Program-made: the position numbers and the translations under genes
Part shown: piece by piece, positions 50,325 to 62,800 of the stretch
Numbering within the stretch: the first letter of the stretch is position 1
Layout of the letters: every line of letters starts with the position of its first letter
NCBI GenBank assembly: GCA_037074765.1
Contig: JBAMDO010000036.1
Span: 62,001 to 126,000, forward strand
Origin: Mansonella perstans
Taxonomy: Eukaryota; Nematoda; Chromadorea; Rhabditida; Onchocercidae
Reading direction: 5' to 3'
DNA length: 64,000 nucleotides
Notes under the pieces: generated by a model
Told to the model about the DNA's origin: nothing
The model's database searches: none
Seen by the model: only the letters and a program-made list of their open reading frames with translations

Positions 50325-53300
50325 CTACAATGAACATTTAGCATCTGTGGCCAATGAAGTTTTGGTATCGTACATTTTTTTTCGAACTCTTCTAGCTGGC
50401 ACTGGCAAGCAAACACCATTTTCAGCAAGTGCTTCCGCTTTACCTAACGCAACCTGATTATCCGCTCGTTGAAATCTAACCTAAAATTTTAAACATCCAA
50501 AAATCTCTAGTTAAACAAAGCAGTAGTGTTTTCACTAGAAAAATCCCCTCCACCAATACTTTTAATTTTTATCAAGTTCTTTCACACTAATGAAAATCAT
50601 ACTTTGATATCGCTACATAAATCCATGATTCTCAAATACTGATCGTGATATCTCACGTAGGAACCATTGGCTTTCAACCACTGGCGCGAGTGGTGAACCA
50701 GAAACGAGATACAATCAGTACGAAGGACAATACTGCGGTAATTTTGGTCCACGGCCTAAAAAAAACCTTTTCAGATAAACTGTGTATAAAACAGCAAATA
50801 ATTTAAAAAAAAAATCATAAACACCTTCAAGTAATTTACACTTGATTCGAACGAAAACAGTAATTATGGATTTGAATCCTATGGTCACCTGTTGAAGAGC
50901 GTCAATTATAGCTTGTAACTGACATCGAACCAAAGTTACTGGATAAAAATTATAACGTCTTCCAGTACTCAATTCCTGTGCATGTGGCCAGTAAACACCG
51001 CAACCTGCTTTAACGTATTTTTTATCATTTCCTTCGATATGTAAAACGCCACAAGTATAGACAATAGGAATATTATCAACCATCAGGTTTTTGGAAGCAC
51101 TAAAAAAAATTGTTCCGTAACACAGATCAGTTCATAATATAATTAAAATCTCAAGAGCAAAAGCCAAATTCTTGGTTCAAACTAATTATATTATATAAAA
51201 ACAAACTAATTTTGGTGCAAACTAACATATACTAAAGTTTTAAATAGTTTTCATACTCACTGATTTCCCGAATCTGTTGCAGATAACATTTCTGATACAA
51301 ATACACCTGAAATTAAATGGATGAAGATTTTTAAAGTAATAATATGATAAGATGAAACTTGACTTCAACTGGGAACTGTAATTATCTGTTCGCTCAGAAC
51401 TGAGATCAACATACCAACCGTAATTGCAGTCGGAAATCTGCTATCATTAAAATATTGGCGTTCTGGAGGAAACTCGTAAACTCAAAAATCAAATCAGCGA
51501 AAATCCCCCAACTTAAATATTATATATATATCAAAATAGCCAACTGCTGCTGTTAATTGCAACAAATTGTTCATTTTTTTACTGTAAAATATTCATTTTT
51601 TACCCGCATTTTTGCTCTGTAGTTTTGCTGCAGTTGCACTGGATGAAAAAGTCCCTGCAGTGAGCTGTTTTTCCGAAACTATGCCAGGTTTCCGTTCGCT
51701 TTCTTTCTTGCTTATTAAATTTTCGAAAAATTTCGTAGTTGCTTCCTCAATGACAGAATTGTATTCAATCTTCGCCTAAAAAACTTATCCCAACTACTTT
51801 TATGATAAATAAGAATGCAAGAAGTGTCCAACCAAATTCTTTTCAAGTGATGAATGCCGAGTAAAAGATATTTGTCTTTTTATAAGGTTTGAACCAGCTC
51901 AACAATAGAGAGATGATTAGAACCCAATTGTCCAACAAGACCAAGTAAAATATTCAGTCCTCATAAAAAAAAGTTAAGATTGAATTGCCGACAAAAATAC
52001 AATGCTGAACTGATGTGCTCATACATCGATCATATGCAGTAATCGGTACAGATCTTCGGCTTCTGCTGAACAGGAATTAAACACTGCTACCGACTTTTGT
52101 TGCAGAAATTCGTCCCAGCTCCACCACAATGACATTTTACCAAAATGCTTCCAAACGAATTTCGAATTTGTAATAACACGGATACGTGGCAAATTCATTT
52201 GAAAAACTGCCTGCAATGCTGAAATCGTAAAAATCAAACACCGACTTATGAACAATATCCCAGCTTCCAGCTTTATTTCCATCCTTCCTACCAGTAATTT
52301 TACAAAAGCTTGATAAATAAAATTTCTTAGAATCAAAAGTTGACAAATATTGGAGAAAAGCATACTTGCTTCAATGCTAAGCAAACAACTTCAACTTCAG
52401 CCATCGTTATCGAAGATCTTCCCGAATGCTCCTGGAAAAAAATATTTTTTGTCCATGCAATATCCATATTCCTTGACAATAATTATTGAAAGTATTGGCA
52501 GCTCTTATTTCTAAGAGTTTTATCAAATAAAAAAATTATGTAAAAAATAATATATATAAAGTACCTTAAATCGATTAAATTTGCTATCCTCGCACCAATA
52601 AACTGCTGCAGTCGGATTGCTGGAATTTTCACGCGTATGTAAGAAAGCTTTTACAACTGGAACACTGAAAGAAATAACGTAAGTAAACAAGAGTTTTCAT
52701 AATTTTAAACTGGTATTTCTTCATAAAAATGAAACAAAATGTCACCTTATCATTATTCCTCTAAATTCATCATTTGGACAAGCTGGTCAGATTAATCTAT
52801 GATAACATGATCAGTTCCGCTGCATATATAAGTTCACAATTTTTGAACCATAATGTTAATTTGTTTTTAAAAAGTTCTCCAATCCTTGAGTCTAAACTAT
52901 AACATAGACTTTTAGTCTTAAGTTCTTTCCTTCTTCAACGTATGTTTCAATCTTTTTCGCAAAAAAATCAAAGATTGAGATGCATTACTGGTCTTTAAGA
53001 ACTTCTTCCACAACAATACATTAGTTAAATTTTAGTGGAGAAGCATATCTCATCGGAGTGGCAAAGAAATAGAAAGGCGAAAGAGAAGATAGAAAGGTCG
53101 TGTCAAAAAAATGTTGAATAAAAGTTATTAAGTATCTTTTTTAACGGATAAATAAAATTAGTTATTTGATTTGGACGGTACGAAATCTTATAAATCAATG
53201 TTTGACAACAAAACCTACATACCATCTCTATGTAATATCCATTCTACGTAATATCTTCTACGTAATATCAATCTTCTATCTTCTACGTAATATCCAAACA

Positions 53301-53578
53301 TTTCATTAGCAAATAACTTATATAACGAAAATGAAATGTTAGAAACTGAGTAACTCGTTCCAATTATTTGATGCTTCTGATGAATATAATGATTTGCAGC
53401 CATTATTTGAGGATGTATCCAAACGTACGCGTCCATACTGCACGTCGTTGTACAACGTCGATTGCCGATTGATACATACAACGTTAAATGCACGTTTAGC
53501 ATTGAAAGAATATGTAGAGATGACAAACTGTAATAATTTTCGCCATTCTATAACACGAGGAAGTGATACAGCTCTCAT
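50325..53578 (-). CDS. tandem degenerate RNase H-fold protein, probably mitochondrial, 10 exons
   Basis: Minus-strand exons 53355-53578, 52565-52664, 52366-52431, 52025-52210, 51604-51775, 51415-51462, 51261-51306, 50889-51099, 50603-50755 and 50325-50480 join in phase to 453 residues. The N-terminus (MRAVSLPRVIEWRKLLQF and on) is basic and free of early acidic residues, typical of a mitochondrial presequence. Domain 1 (about 76-200) has an RNase H layout: AAVYW, TMAEVEVVCLALKQ, IRVITNSKFVWKHF. Domain 2 (about 290-435) follows RNase H1 closely: IVYTCG, AGCGVYW, LVRCQLQAIIDALQQ, SIVLRTDCISFLV, WLKANG, then GKAEALAENG. Against the DEDD site of RNase H1, domain 2 reads Cys, Gln, Asp and Glu; domain 1 keeps only the Glu, and the TDS Asp is Asn. 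A catalytic role is therefore unlikely and nucleic-acid binding or a structural role is inferred. A cag acceptor ends at 53606 on this strand, just before the 5' end, suggesting trans-splicing. Confidence 0.82.
53226..53296. repeat. short repeat, tctacgtaatatc words
   Basis: The 13-base word tcta(c/t)gtaatatc occurs four times (about 53227, 53243, 53257 and 53282) in intron 1 of the RNase H-fold gene. Confidence 0.85.
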
Positions 53579-53826
53579 TTGGAATAATGTATTCCTCAAC
53601 GGAAACTGAAAAAAATTTGTCTAATTAGACTAAAATACACAATTATCAATTGATTAGACTTTTATATCAACATAATATCAACGTGTAATCATATCCCGAG
53701 ACTACATAATCGCAGTATCTTCTAAAGTTGTCAATTAAATTCAAAAATTTTGCTGAGACCAAGCATTTACATTAGAGTTGCATGCAACGGCCTTGAAATA
53801 GTTGGTTCGTGATTCCCAGGTAAAAT
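53579..53826. promoter_or_regulatory. bidirectional promoter region
   Basis: The RNase H-fold gene (-) and the ARID4 homologue (+) start head-to-head. Acceptor-like sites lie at 53606-53607 (minus strand, tttttttcag) and 53818-53819 (plus strand, gattcccag), each 20 to 30 bases or fewer from its ATG. The roughly 210 bases between must hold most of the promoter information for both, unless outrons start inside the neighbouring gene. No TATA box was recognised. Confidence 0.5.
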
Positions 53827-56800
53827 ATGGAATCACGTCATCTAAAGGTATGTTCAGGTTTAGTGCTTTATGTGATTGTGGTTTGGGTAATGTTATATGT
53901 CTTTTGTTTCTATCATACTGTATTTCAGGTATTCAATTACTCTTTTTGGTATCCAATTACGCTTTCTGTCATACCGTATTTCAGGTATTACGCTAATTAA
54001 GTGCGCAGTTTACTGTGCACCCATTTGCTGCGCACTTAATTACTTTTACGCTTTTTTGCATTATTTTAGAGTCATTTGGTCAGCAGCATCATTACTTCTT
54101 TAATTACTTTAATTAATTAATTACACGCTTAATTACTTTAATTAATTGATTACATGCTTATTTATATATATATTTACTCTTCACATTTTATAATTTGCTA
54201 CATATTTTCCTTAAATTATATTTAGTTAGATATACTACAATTTTTTTTCCTTGTTTTCTCGTTATCTTATTTCTCCTTTGTCCATCTTTTTTCCTTTTTC
54301 TCTTTATCATTCAACTTCTATTTCGTAGAATTTTAATTCTGCCAAGTATACTTTTAGTATATCTGTATATATGCCAAGTTTTTAACTCCATCCACTTCAG
54401 CAATTTTTCAGGCCAATTTTAGGCTAATTATCATTGACTTCAGAGTTTTCAAATTATTTTGATCCCAGAACACTCATATTTGGCATTTTGCATACATTCA
54501 ATAGAGTATCGTTCCCATATAAACAGTAATGCAGGTGATTTGCTTACTTCGTGTTTTTAAAATTATTAGAATGCCACCCTACGCAAATCCTTGTAGTAAG
54601 GAAAATATTGTCAAACTTAACCAAGTTATCGCTGGGCTCAGAAACACTTGAGCAGCCTGGCTTATTGGAAATGATATGGATTCGTATATATGTATATATC
54701 AACCAATCTACCAACCAACTCAAGTTTGAGGTGTTCTCGTAACTCAATCCAACCACACAAATTCAATTCAACACAATTAATTCAATTCAACACACATCTA
54801 TATATATATATATCTAGTCACCATGTAAAATTCATCGAACTCCTAAGCCGCTTTATTACGTCAATTTTGAAATTATTGCTGAGATTAAGTAGAATTGTCC
54901 ATACGTATATCTTGAAAGCACCTGGCGATAAAATTTATATTTTCAGTCAGATGATCCTCCGTTTTTAAGTGTTGGCACTGAAGTTAGTGCGAAATTTAAA
55001 GGAGCATTTTGTGAAGCTAAAGTGAAACGTATGACAAAATCTGTAAAATGCAAAGTAAGTTAATGATACCAAACATATTATATGAGATTTCAATATTAAA
55101 ATTGAAACATTTGCACAATTCTGTGGACATTTTTCGATTTCTTTTCATTTTGGTTTTGCAAGCCAAAGATTTAAACATATCTTGTGAAATATATGATCCA
55201 GCTCTCTTTGACTGCTCTGAAATACATCTCTGATCAGAGGGCTTCACTTAATACAGAAAGGCTTCATTTGATCATGCTCTCTCTACAAAAATACAAGCTC
55301 ATTCCTATTTATAGGTTTTGCTAAAAACACCACCTTACGGTACAATATTTGCGGACCATACGGAAATAAAGGGTTGTTTGGAAGTTAATCAACAGGTCGA
55401 AATTATACAAGGGAAAGCTACTTATAAAGGCGTTATACAGAATATTAAAGATAACAGCATATACGTTGTTGGTGAGCTATCCCTCTTCGTCTTTTTGATC
55501 TGTCAACATAATAGTTTATGAAAAAATTACAAGAATTTTCACTATACGGATCACTATACTTTGGTGATTCATTGTGATTAAGAATTAAATTAAAATCAGT
55601 GCTATTACGGAGGAGAGTACAGTTTTGAATATCACTGTTTATGACAATATAGTTTTTAGTGTTTAATGATGGTGACGAAAGGCAATTACGACGTACACAA
55701 GTTTGTATCAAAGGTGCGAAACATTTTAATGAAGATGTCAATTTGGATGCAATGCCGTTATACAAACCAGAATCATTCAGTAGTCCAGTGGTTCTTGATG
55801 ATCGAAGAGGAAAACAGAAGAGGTTTTTTTCTGACAATTTTAAATATATTGCAAAGTCATTTATCAATATAAGGTGGATTAACATAACATGGACCGATTG
55901 TACTGTAGTTCAGTTAGTAAAGATGCTGTTATCACATACTGACTTGCCTACAAAAAATTTTTTCTGAAATGTGAAAGGGAAAGCTTCAGCGACTTGTACG
56001 GCATTTTATTTATGATTGGTCCAAATTTCTCTTCAATTATAAAAATACTAGGAAAGAAAAGAAGAGGAAAGAGTAACACAGAGATTTAAAATTTGAAATG
56101 AGAGAGCACTGTCAAATTTTTCTCCGTCGTGCAGTTGGCATCTTTTTCACACTTGCTATATGTCCAAAATTTCTTTTGAAGCGTGGGGTGATAATAGATA
56201 GCACATGATTTTGAAGGTTGAAGTGCTGCACAGTTCATGCACTAAAAAGGAAAATTAAGTGTAAAATAAATGGAAAGACTAGAAAGATCGTCAATTATAA
56301 ATCGTGTTTGTATTGAATTCTGTCAAGGGCGTTCGCAGACCGCCATCTTATGATCTTTTGATGCCTGACTTTATCGTAAGGTCTTTATTGGATGCTTATT
56401 ATCGTCCTTCTATAATAATAACAAGTTGCTGTAGCTTTGCTTCCTATCAATATATTTCATTCCGTAGTATGAAGGCTTTTCCGTCTACGTCTCTCTATTT
56501 TAACGTTTGTTCGAAATTTCCTCCTTGATGTTGGCTGTCTCAATTTTGTTTTCTCAGTATGTAGGTATTTCTTGATCCTTGTGTTTTCCCTTCAGTGAAA
56601 AGTATAGCAAAGATGGAAAAATTCAATTTCTTCATATCCAGTCACACGATTAAAATCAACAGCAAATTGTAGAAGTAGTAATGTTGGTACAAAGTGGGTT
56701 TCGTTGGAAAATATCCGTCACCACTCATTTATCTTTCTCTGGTTCTCTTTCGCCCTTTCCCTCTGCTTTAAAACAGTTGAAGGACATCATTCATATAGTT

Positions 56801-59800
56801 TCCTTTGCCTTTTCTTTTTCTTATCATTGTTTCGTTCGATCAATAAAATTTCAACTTTGTACATTTTCTGCAAAATGTAATTCCACTCTTTTCTCCTTCA
56901 TTTTATTTTTGTAGGGCTACACTTTTCGTCTCTTCATGCCGTACAAAATATGTATTTATTTTGCACTCGGTGAAGCTTGTTATGAGCAAACACAACAGTC
57001 AATACTGCAGTTGTCGGAATACCATCTATTGCGTCGTTTATCACATGAAACTGCTGGAAGTGAACTTTTGTTCACTTTCATTCTTTTAGAGCATACCGCT
57101 GCTTGGTTAAGGTGGGAGAGTTTAGAACAAACGGATAACGAGGCACGTGTGATTTGTGGAAGATCATAGTTCTGATTGAATAGTGTTTTCGGGACATCGT
57201 TAAATTTCCACGTGTTCATTGATCGCTTGAAAGTCTTTCCGCTTCCGAACATCTCTTTTTTTCTGCTGAGATATTTAAGATAGCTTTTTTCATGCAATAT
57301 TCTTCAGCGGTTCGAATTAAACAGCTTTTATCATGGTGCCTTCGAAACGCCTTACATACTTAATTATTGGAAATTTTGCATTCGCTGCACAACTTCATCT
57401 GCAATAGCATTATCAATTTATGGTTCTACACAGAAACAGACTTTTTGTTTTAATTTTCTTTTCTGGACAACAAAAACACTTGTGCTTAATTTTTTCTTCT
57501 TTTTTTTATATTAATAATTAATAATATGTTAGCAAAATGATCAGTTTTAGAAAATTGATATTGTGTTAACGGTTTTCTGCACTATAAAAATTAACTTGCA
57601 TTTCGTCTAGCCCACATGCACTGCGCGCATCAGCATGCCATTGCACCATGGGTATTCAGTAAATGAATTTTATGCATAGGAGAAATTTGGAACAATTAAA
57701 ACAGCAATCAGCAGCGGCAAATGTTGGAGGAGATAAGGAAGATGGAGGGAAGCGTGGTGACGATACAACGTCCAGCGAAGATGGTTCAGTACTTGAAAGT
57801 ACTATATCTAGCACTACTCGGTCTGATAGCAGTGTTAGCGTCAGTGAAGCTGTAACCGTTCCTGCACAGTCAGGTCGTACACTCCGTACTCGGCAGTTAA
57901 AGTCAGAATTTGTTCCAAGGCGTTTACGCAATGCGCGTAGGGAGCATACATCATGCTACAGACAGAGTGATAGTGATCGTGATTTGAAAAATAATGATGA
58001 TGATGATGACGATAACACTAATAATGATGATGATGGCAACGGTCTGAGCAATTCAAGAATACGTCGTTTTGCGTGCTTACCGAAACCGTCAGTTTCACGC
58101 ATGATTGCCGATAAGATTCTCACCAAATCCATTGCACGAACACGTAAAAAACGTTATACAACAGCAGTTTCCACGAATGCAGTGAAACGAATCAAAGAAG
58201 CAAATAGCACTGGTGGTAAACGTAGGTTAGGTGAAGACGATGATAACTATGATAAAGATGAGGACGGTAATGTTGATGATGGTGATGATAATAATGATGA
58301 CGATGACGAGTTTGACGATACAGATAAGGAAAAAGGAAGAATACATGCACGAAAAAAGCATTGCAGTAGTGATGAAAATGATGATAAATCCCATACAAAT
58401 GATAAAAAGATGGATGCGATGAGTGGCAATAACGCAAGTCGGAAGAGCGAGCGGAAGCGACAAGGACTTCGGGACAAAGAACCCGAGCCGGTGAAAAAGA
58501 AAAAATCAAAAGATATTGATGATACGAAAAAGGTAGGATTTCTTCAAAAAAAATGGAATTTTTTAAGTTTATAGTAATTTTTTTATTTTCTAGTCTATTT
58601 CAAACACTTGAAGTTCAAAACAATTTCAAAAAAATTGTTTTCACCATGTTACGATTTTTCATCAGAACTGTTTCGCTGTCGTGACATGAAAGCTTTCATT
58701 TCAGTTGTACAAAATTGGAAGTGTTGTGGCAGTATATGAGGATATGACGCGTAAGGGAAAATGGCTTCCGGCGGTTGTCGTTGCAGAAGTATCTTTTAAA
58801 GCCGCAACAAAGGGTACAGTAAATATTGGCAAAAGTGATATTTTATTGCGAAGCTTTAAGGATTCAAAATAGTATGTTTTAAATATCAGAATTATAATGT
58901 TTCAACAACTATAGTTAGAACAAATCCAATAATGGATCGCCCGATATAACGACTGACATTGTTTAGCTTTGTTTGATTGAAATAGCGTACATTATGGTTC
59001 TGCTTGCGACTGCAGATAACGTATGCTAAATAGTTGGAAGATCGGTTTTGGTTCTTTAATTTTATTCGGAGGATTCTTAAAGACATTTGGAATCTCTCCG
59101 TCTTTATGTTACCTGGAGTTTTGTTTGCTAAGAAAACAAGTAGTTAATTTATTTCTGCAAGTTTCAAGTTTTGTTTTTCAGCTTTGCTTGTCCGCTAAGT
59201 AAATTGTCTTCACCGGGTACTTCAGTTCTCAAGTTTCCTGACTCATCGCCTAAAGCTGCAATGGATCGAGCTATCGCTTTCGTTGAAAAAAGCAAGTAGA
59301 TTGTGACATATAGCAATTTTTTTGTCGTTATTTGTATTTCATGACTTGCGAAGTTAATGAGGATGTTTTTTTTTTTTTAGAAATTTTCCCAACAGGATGG
59401 GAAAGATCACAAATTTACGATGACGATGTGCGTTACAAGAAACGCGAGCGTGCATCTCCTCCGACTGATCAGAAAAAGCGTTCGGATTCTTCCGGAAAAA
59501 TGAAACGAGAAATTGAGAAGAAAACGTGCGTTTAATTTCTGTCATAAATACATTAATGCATTAATTCCTATCATAAATAATATAACGGTTGTTATTTAAT
59601 TGGTCCATTGCGATCATTACTTTCTTTTTTTCTGAAGTATGATGTGTTTTGCAGTTTCGCTGAGAGTAGCTCTTCAGACAGCGAGAGCAGTACTGATGAA
59701 GAATACGGCGAAGAAAGAGATCAGTTTACTGCCCAGTTATATAAGTTCCATGAAGAAAGAGGTTTTTTTGGGCATCTTACAGTATGAGAATTTGAGATAT

Positions 59801-62800
59801 ATTAGGTTTAGAATTGCCGTTTCATTTTCGGAATAAGTTTGAGTTTGTAGGTAGCTTGAATTGAATTGGTATTTAGGCAAGTTCAGAAGGTCGAATATTT
59901 TTTTTTAAATAAAAGTGGAGTACTATGAAAAACGAAAAATTTCACATTTGAATCCTTTTTATTGAAAACAGTTGGTGCTAAACATTTTTGGCTGCAATTT
60001 TCCTTGCAGGAACTCCAATTAACCGAGCGCCAATACTTGGTGGAAAAGACATAGATATGTTTCGATTGTATAATGTGGTTCAGCGATATGGTGGTAAGAA
60101 ACGTGTAACCGAAAACAATCAGTGGAAGTTGGTTTTGCGAAAAATGCATTTGGAGGGATGTCCAGGAGCAACTTCGGTTACTGTCAAAAATGCCTATTCA
60201 AGGTGAATAATTATTTCCTTCTGAAAAGGAAATATGAAATTAATCAGTTCTTAATTGTGATTTTTTGCAGATACTTAGACCATTTTAACTCATTTTATCG
60301 AAATTTGGGTATTTCGAGTTGGTTGTCTACTCCAACACCGTCAACTTCCAGTCGTAGTGAACGTCCAAGTCGTTTATTAGATCGCCATAATATACAGGTT
60401 TGGATTTATTACTACTAGTAAATTTTTCTAAATTTTCAAGTGTTTTTATCAGACCAGCATATCGTTTTCAATTTTGTAGTTGCAAAGAAGGAAATGGGCA
60501 TTAACAGCAACGAAGAAAAGAGAGAAAGGACAAAAAGAGAGCGCAAATAAGGGAAAAGCAACAAAACGAGAAAAATATGAGAGCATCTCACGTATGAGAA
60601 AAGAAAAAGTGAAAAAAGACGAGCGAAATGTGACAAAATCCGATGTCAGCGAAGATGACGATAAAATGAAGAGGCATGTCATTTTGTATCCTTTATTCTT
60701 TTCAATGGAATACTTTTTTTTTAATTTCCACGACATATCGAATGTTACTGGCTTTCATTTTCATAATCTGTTTCTGTCTAGATGTAAGAATGAAGACGGG
60801 CAGACATTACTGAAATTCGGCATTTTTTTCAGAAGTTTTATGCAGCATTACTTGTCAGAGTGAAGCATTTGACTCATAAGTCAAGATGATTGTTCTAACA
60901 TGCGATCGTGTTATATCTATATATGTTACTTGGAAAGATCAGAAAGGCTAAATAAGGAGTTTTTGGATACTAATAGTTTTTGGATTTCTTTTAGAGAAGA
61001 GAACGTTGTAGTAATTTGACGCATTAATTAGCATTTAATTTTTTTTAGTGCATTATCCGCTTCATCACCGAATTCAATATCGCAACTTTGCTTATCACCT
61101 GGTAGCAAAACAAAGCCTAAGATAAAAGATGAGGAAGAACATGATAAAGGAAGTGTGAGTGATAGTGGAACAATCGAAAGTGCCAAAGAAAAAGGAACTC
61201 TAAAAATTGAGAAGGAGTCAAATCGAGTTAAACAACGAGGTCCAAAGAAAAAGGATAATGAGAAGGATGCAAATAAGTTCGCACTGATTTAATTTAATTC
61301 TTAAAGTCAAAACATGAGATATTAAACATGTGCCTAGATATGTTTCTTGTTAGCAAAGTTTTTTTTTTTATTTTCAGCCTCCACTTCTAAGAATTTTCTT
61401 GAGTGTTCAGTTTTATTCTTTGTTAGTAATTTGTCGTAGATGAGAATTTTCCAGTCCGTTTAATTCTGTTATAGAGATGAGCAGCAGCCTGGCTCAAAAG
61501 TTTCTGACACTGACAAGAGGACTAAAATATCAAAGGTATTTTTCAGTCTCTATTCTGCTGAAATTATTTTAAGAATATTCGTCCCTGTTTTATATTTTAT
61601 TTTTTCTCAGTGTTATATCGAATTTCAGATAAGCAAATCGGAGAAGAAGCCATATTCTGAGTGTTATATTAAAAGAAAATCTCCAAGTGTTGCTTCAACA
61701 GCTTCAAATGTCGATCAAGGAATTAGCGGAAGCGATGATGAAGGTTTCTTGGTTTCTTTTCATTGGACTGTTAGAAACTGATGATATTATAAGAAGTCAT
61801 CAAGAAAAAAGTAGAGTGATGGCTACTCTAGGTCCATCGAGAAATTTTTGGTTTCACTTCTCAGGCATTTTGTGAGTGAATATGATGTTTGAGTTTGATG
61901 GGATTTTTAGTATTATATTTCGTATTTTTTAGGACATTTTCGGCAAATGCGATTAAAAGAAGCGCGGAAGTTAGGTATTGCGGGAACTCGTCTTCCAATT
62001 GAGCAAAAAGAATTATCAGTAAGCAGGCGTGATGGAAATGCTGTAGGAAAAGATTCGGATATTCCTCAAGTTCTTAGGAAAGAAAAAGCTAAGGAAGGTA
62101 TACCGTGGCTTAACTACTCTGCAGCTACAGTGTAAGCTTTGTCAGTTTGAAGTTTGCTTTTCTTTTTTGGTGGCAGTTAGTTGAAGGATATATATATATA
62201 TGTCCGAGGTAATTGTTATGTTCACTTTAACAATACTTGGGAACATCTTTTCATTTCTTGTTTGCTTGCATTTTTGCTTGTGTTTGTATTAATAAAAATA
62301 TCTCTTCATAGCTTGACAAATTTCTACATGGGGCAGAATGTAAAAGCTTATCATCATGGTCAGTGGTATGATGCGCGAGTGATTACAGTGGGCAAAATTT
62401 CACATGGTGATGTCCTTTCTTCGATGATGGACTTCGAGGCGAGGTTTGCAAAGTTTCAAGTGCAATAATTCGAGAATACTGAAATAGATAAACGTGACTG
62501 ATATTATATAACTGTGATTCAGCTGTCCCTTCCTCTTTTATTAGCAGAGTTGAATGATAATTTCAAGATGCAAAGCCATCAATGAGTCAATGGATTGCGA
62601 TGAAAAAGAGCGAAAAGAAGCGCTGACAAGGGCATCGGCACGTTTAAATGATCGGTTAGAAGGTATTCTCCGGGAAATGACATGTTGTGTACATTATCTT
62701 GGTTGGAATTCCCGTTATGATGAGTGGGTCGAGTTAATCAAAATTAAAGTGTATGAAAAAGTTAGCGTTTCAGATATTTTATGTCAGTATCAAATTCAGT

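Noticed and set aside
53394..53609. Plus-strand frame MQPLFEDVSKRTR and on
   Set aside because: It is the complement of exon 1 of the minus-strand RNase H-fold gene, which has phase-consistent downstream exons and a trans-splice-like acceptor.
56936..57169. 77-codon frame MPYKICIYFALGEACYEQTQ and on within ARID4 intron 4
   Set aside because: No family resemblance; the flanking exons join in phase without it. It remains a weak candidate only.
58192..58509. His/Tyr-rich and Ser-rich minus-strand frames opposite ARID4 exon 5
   Set aside because: They are antisense shadows of the Asp/Asn-rich GAT/AAT codon runs of the plus-strand exon.
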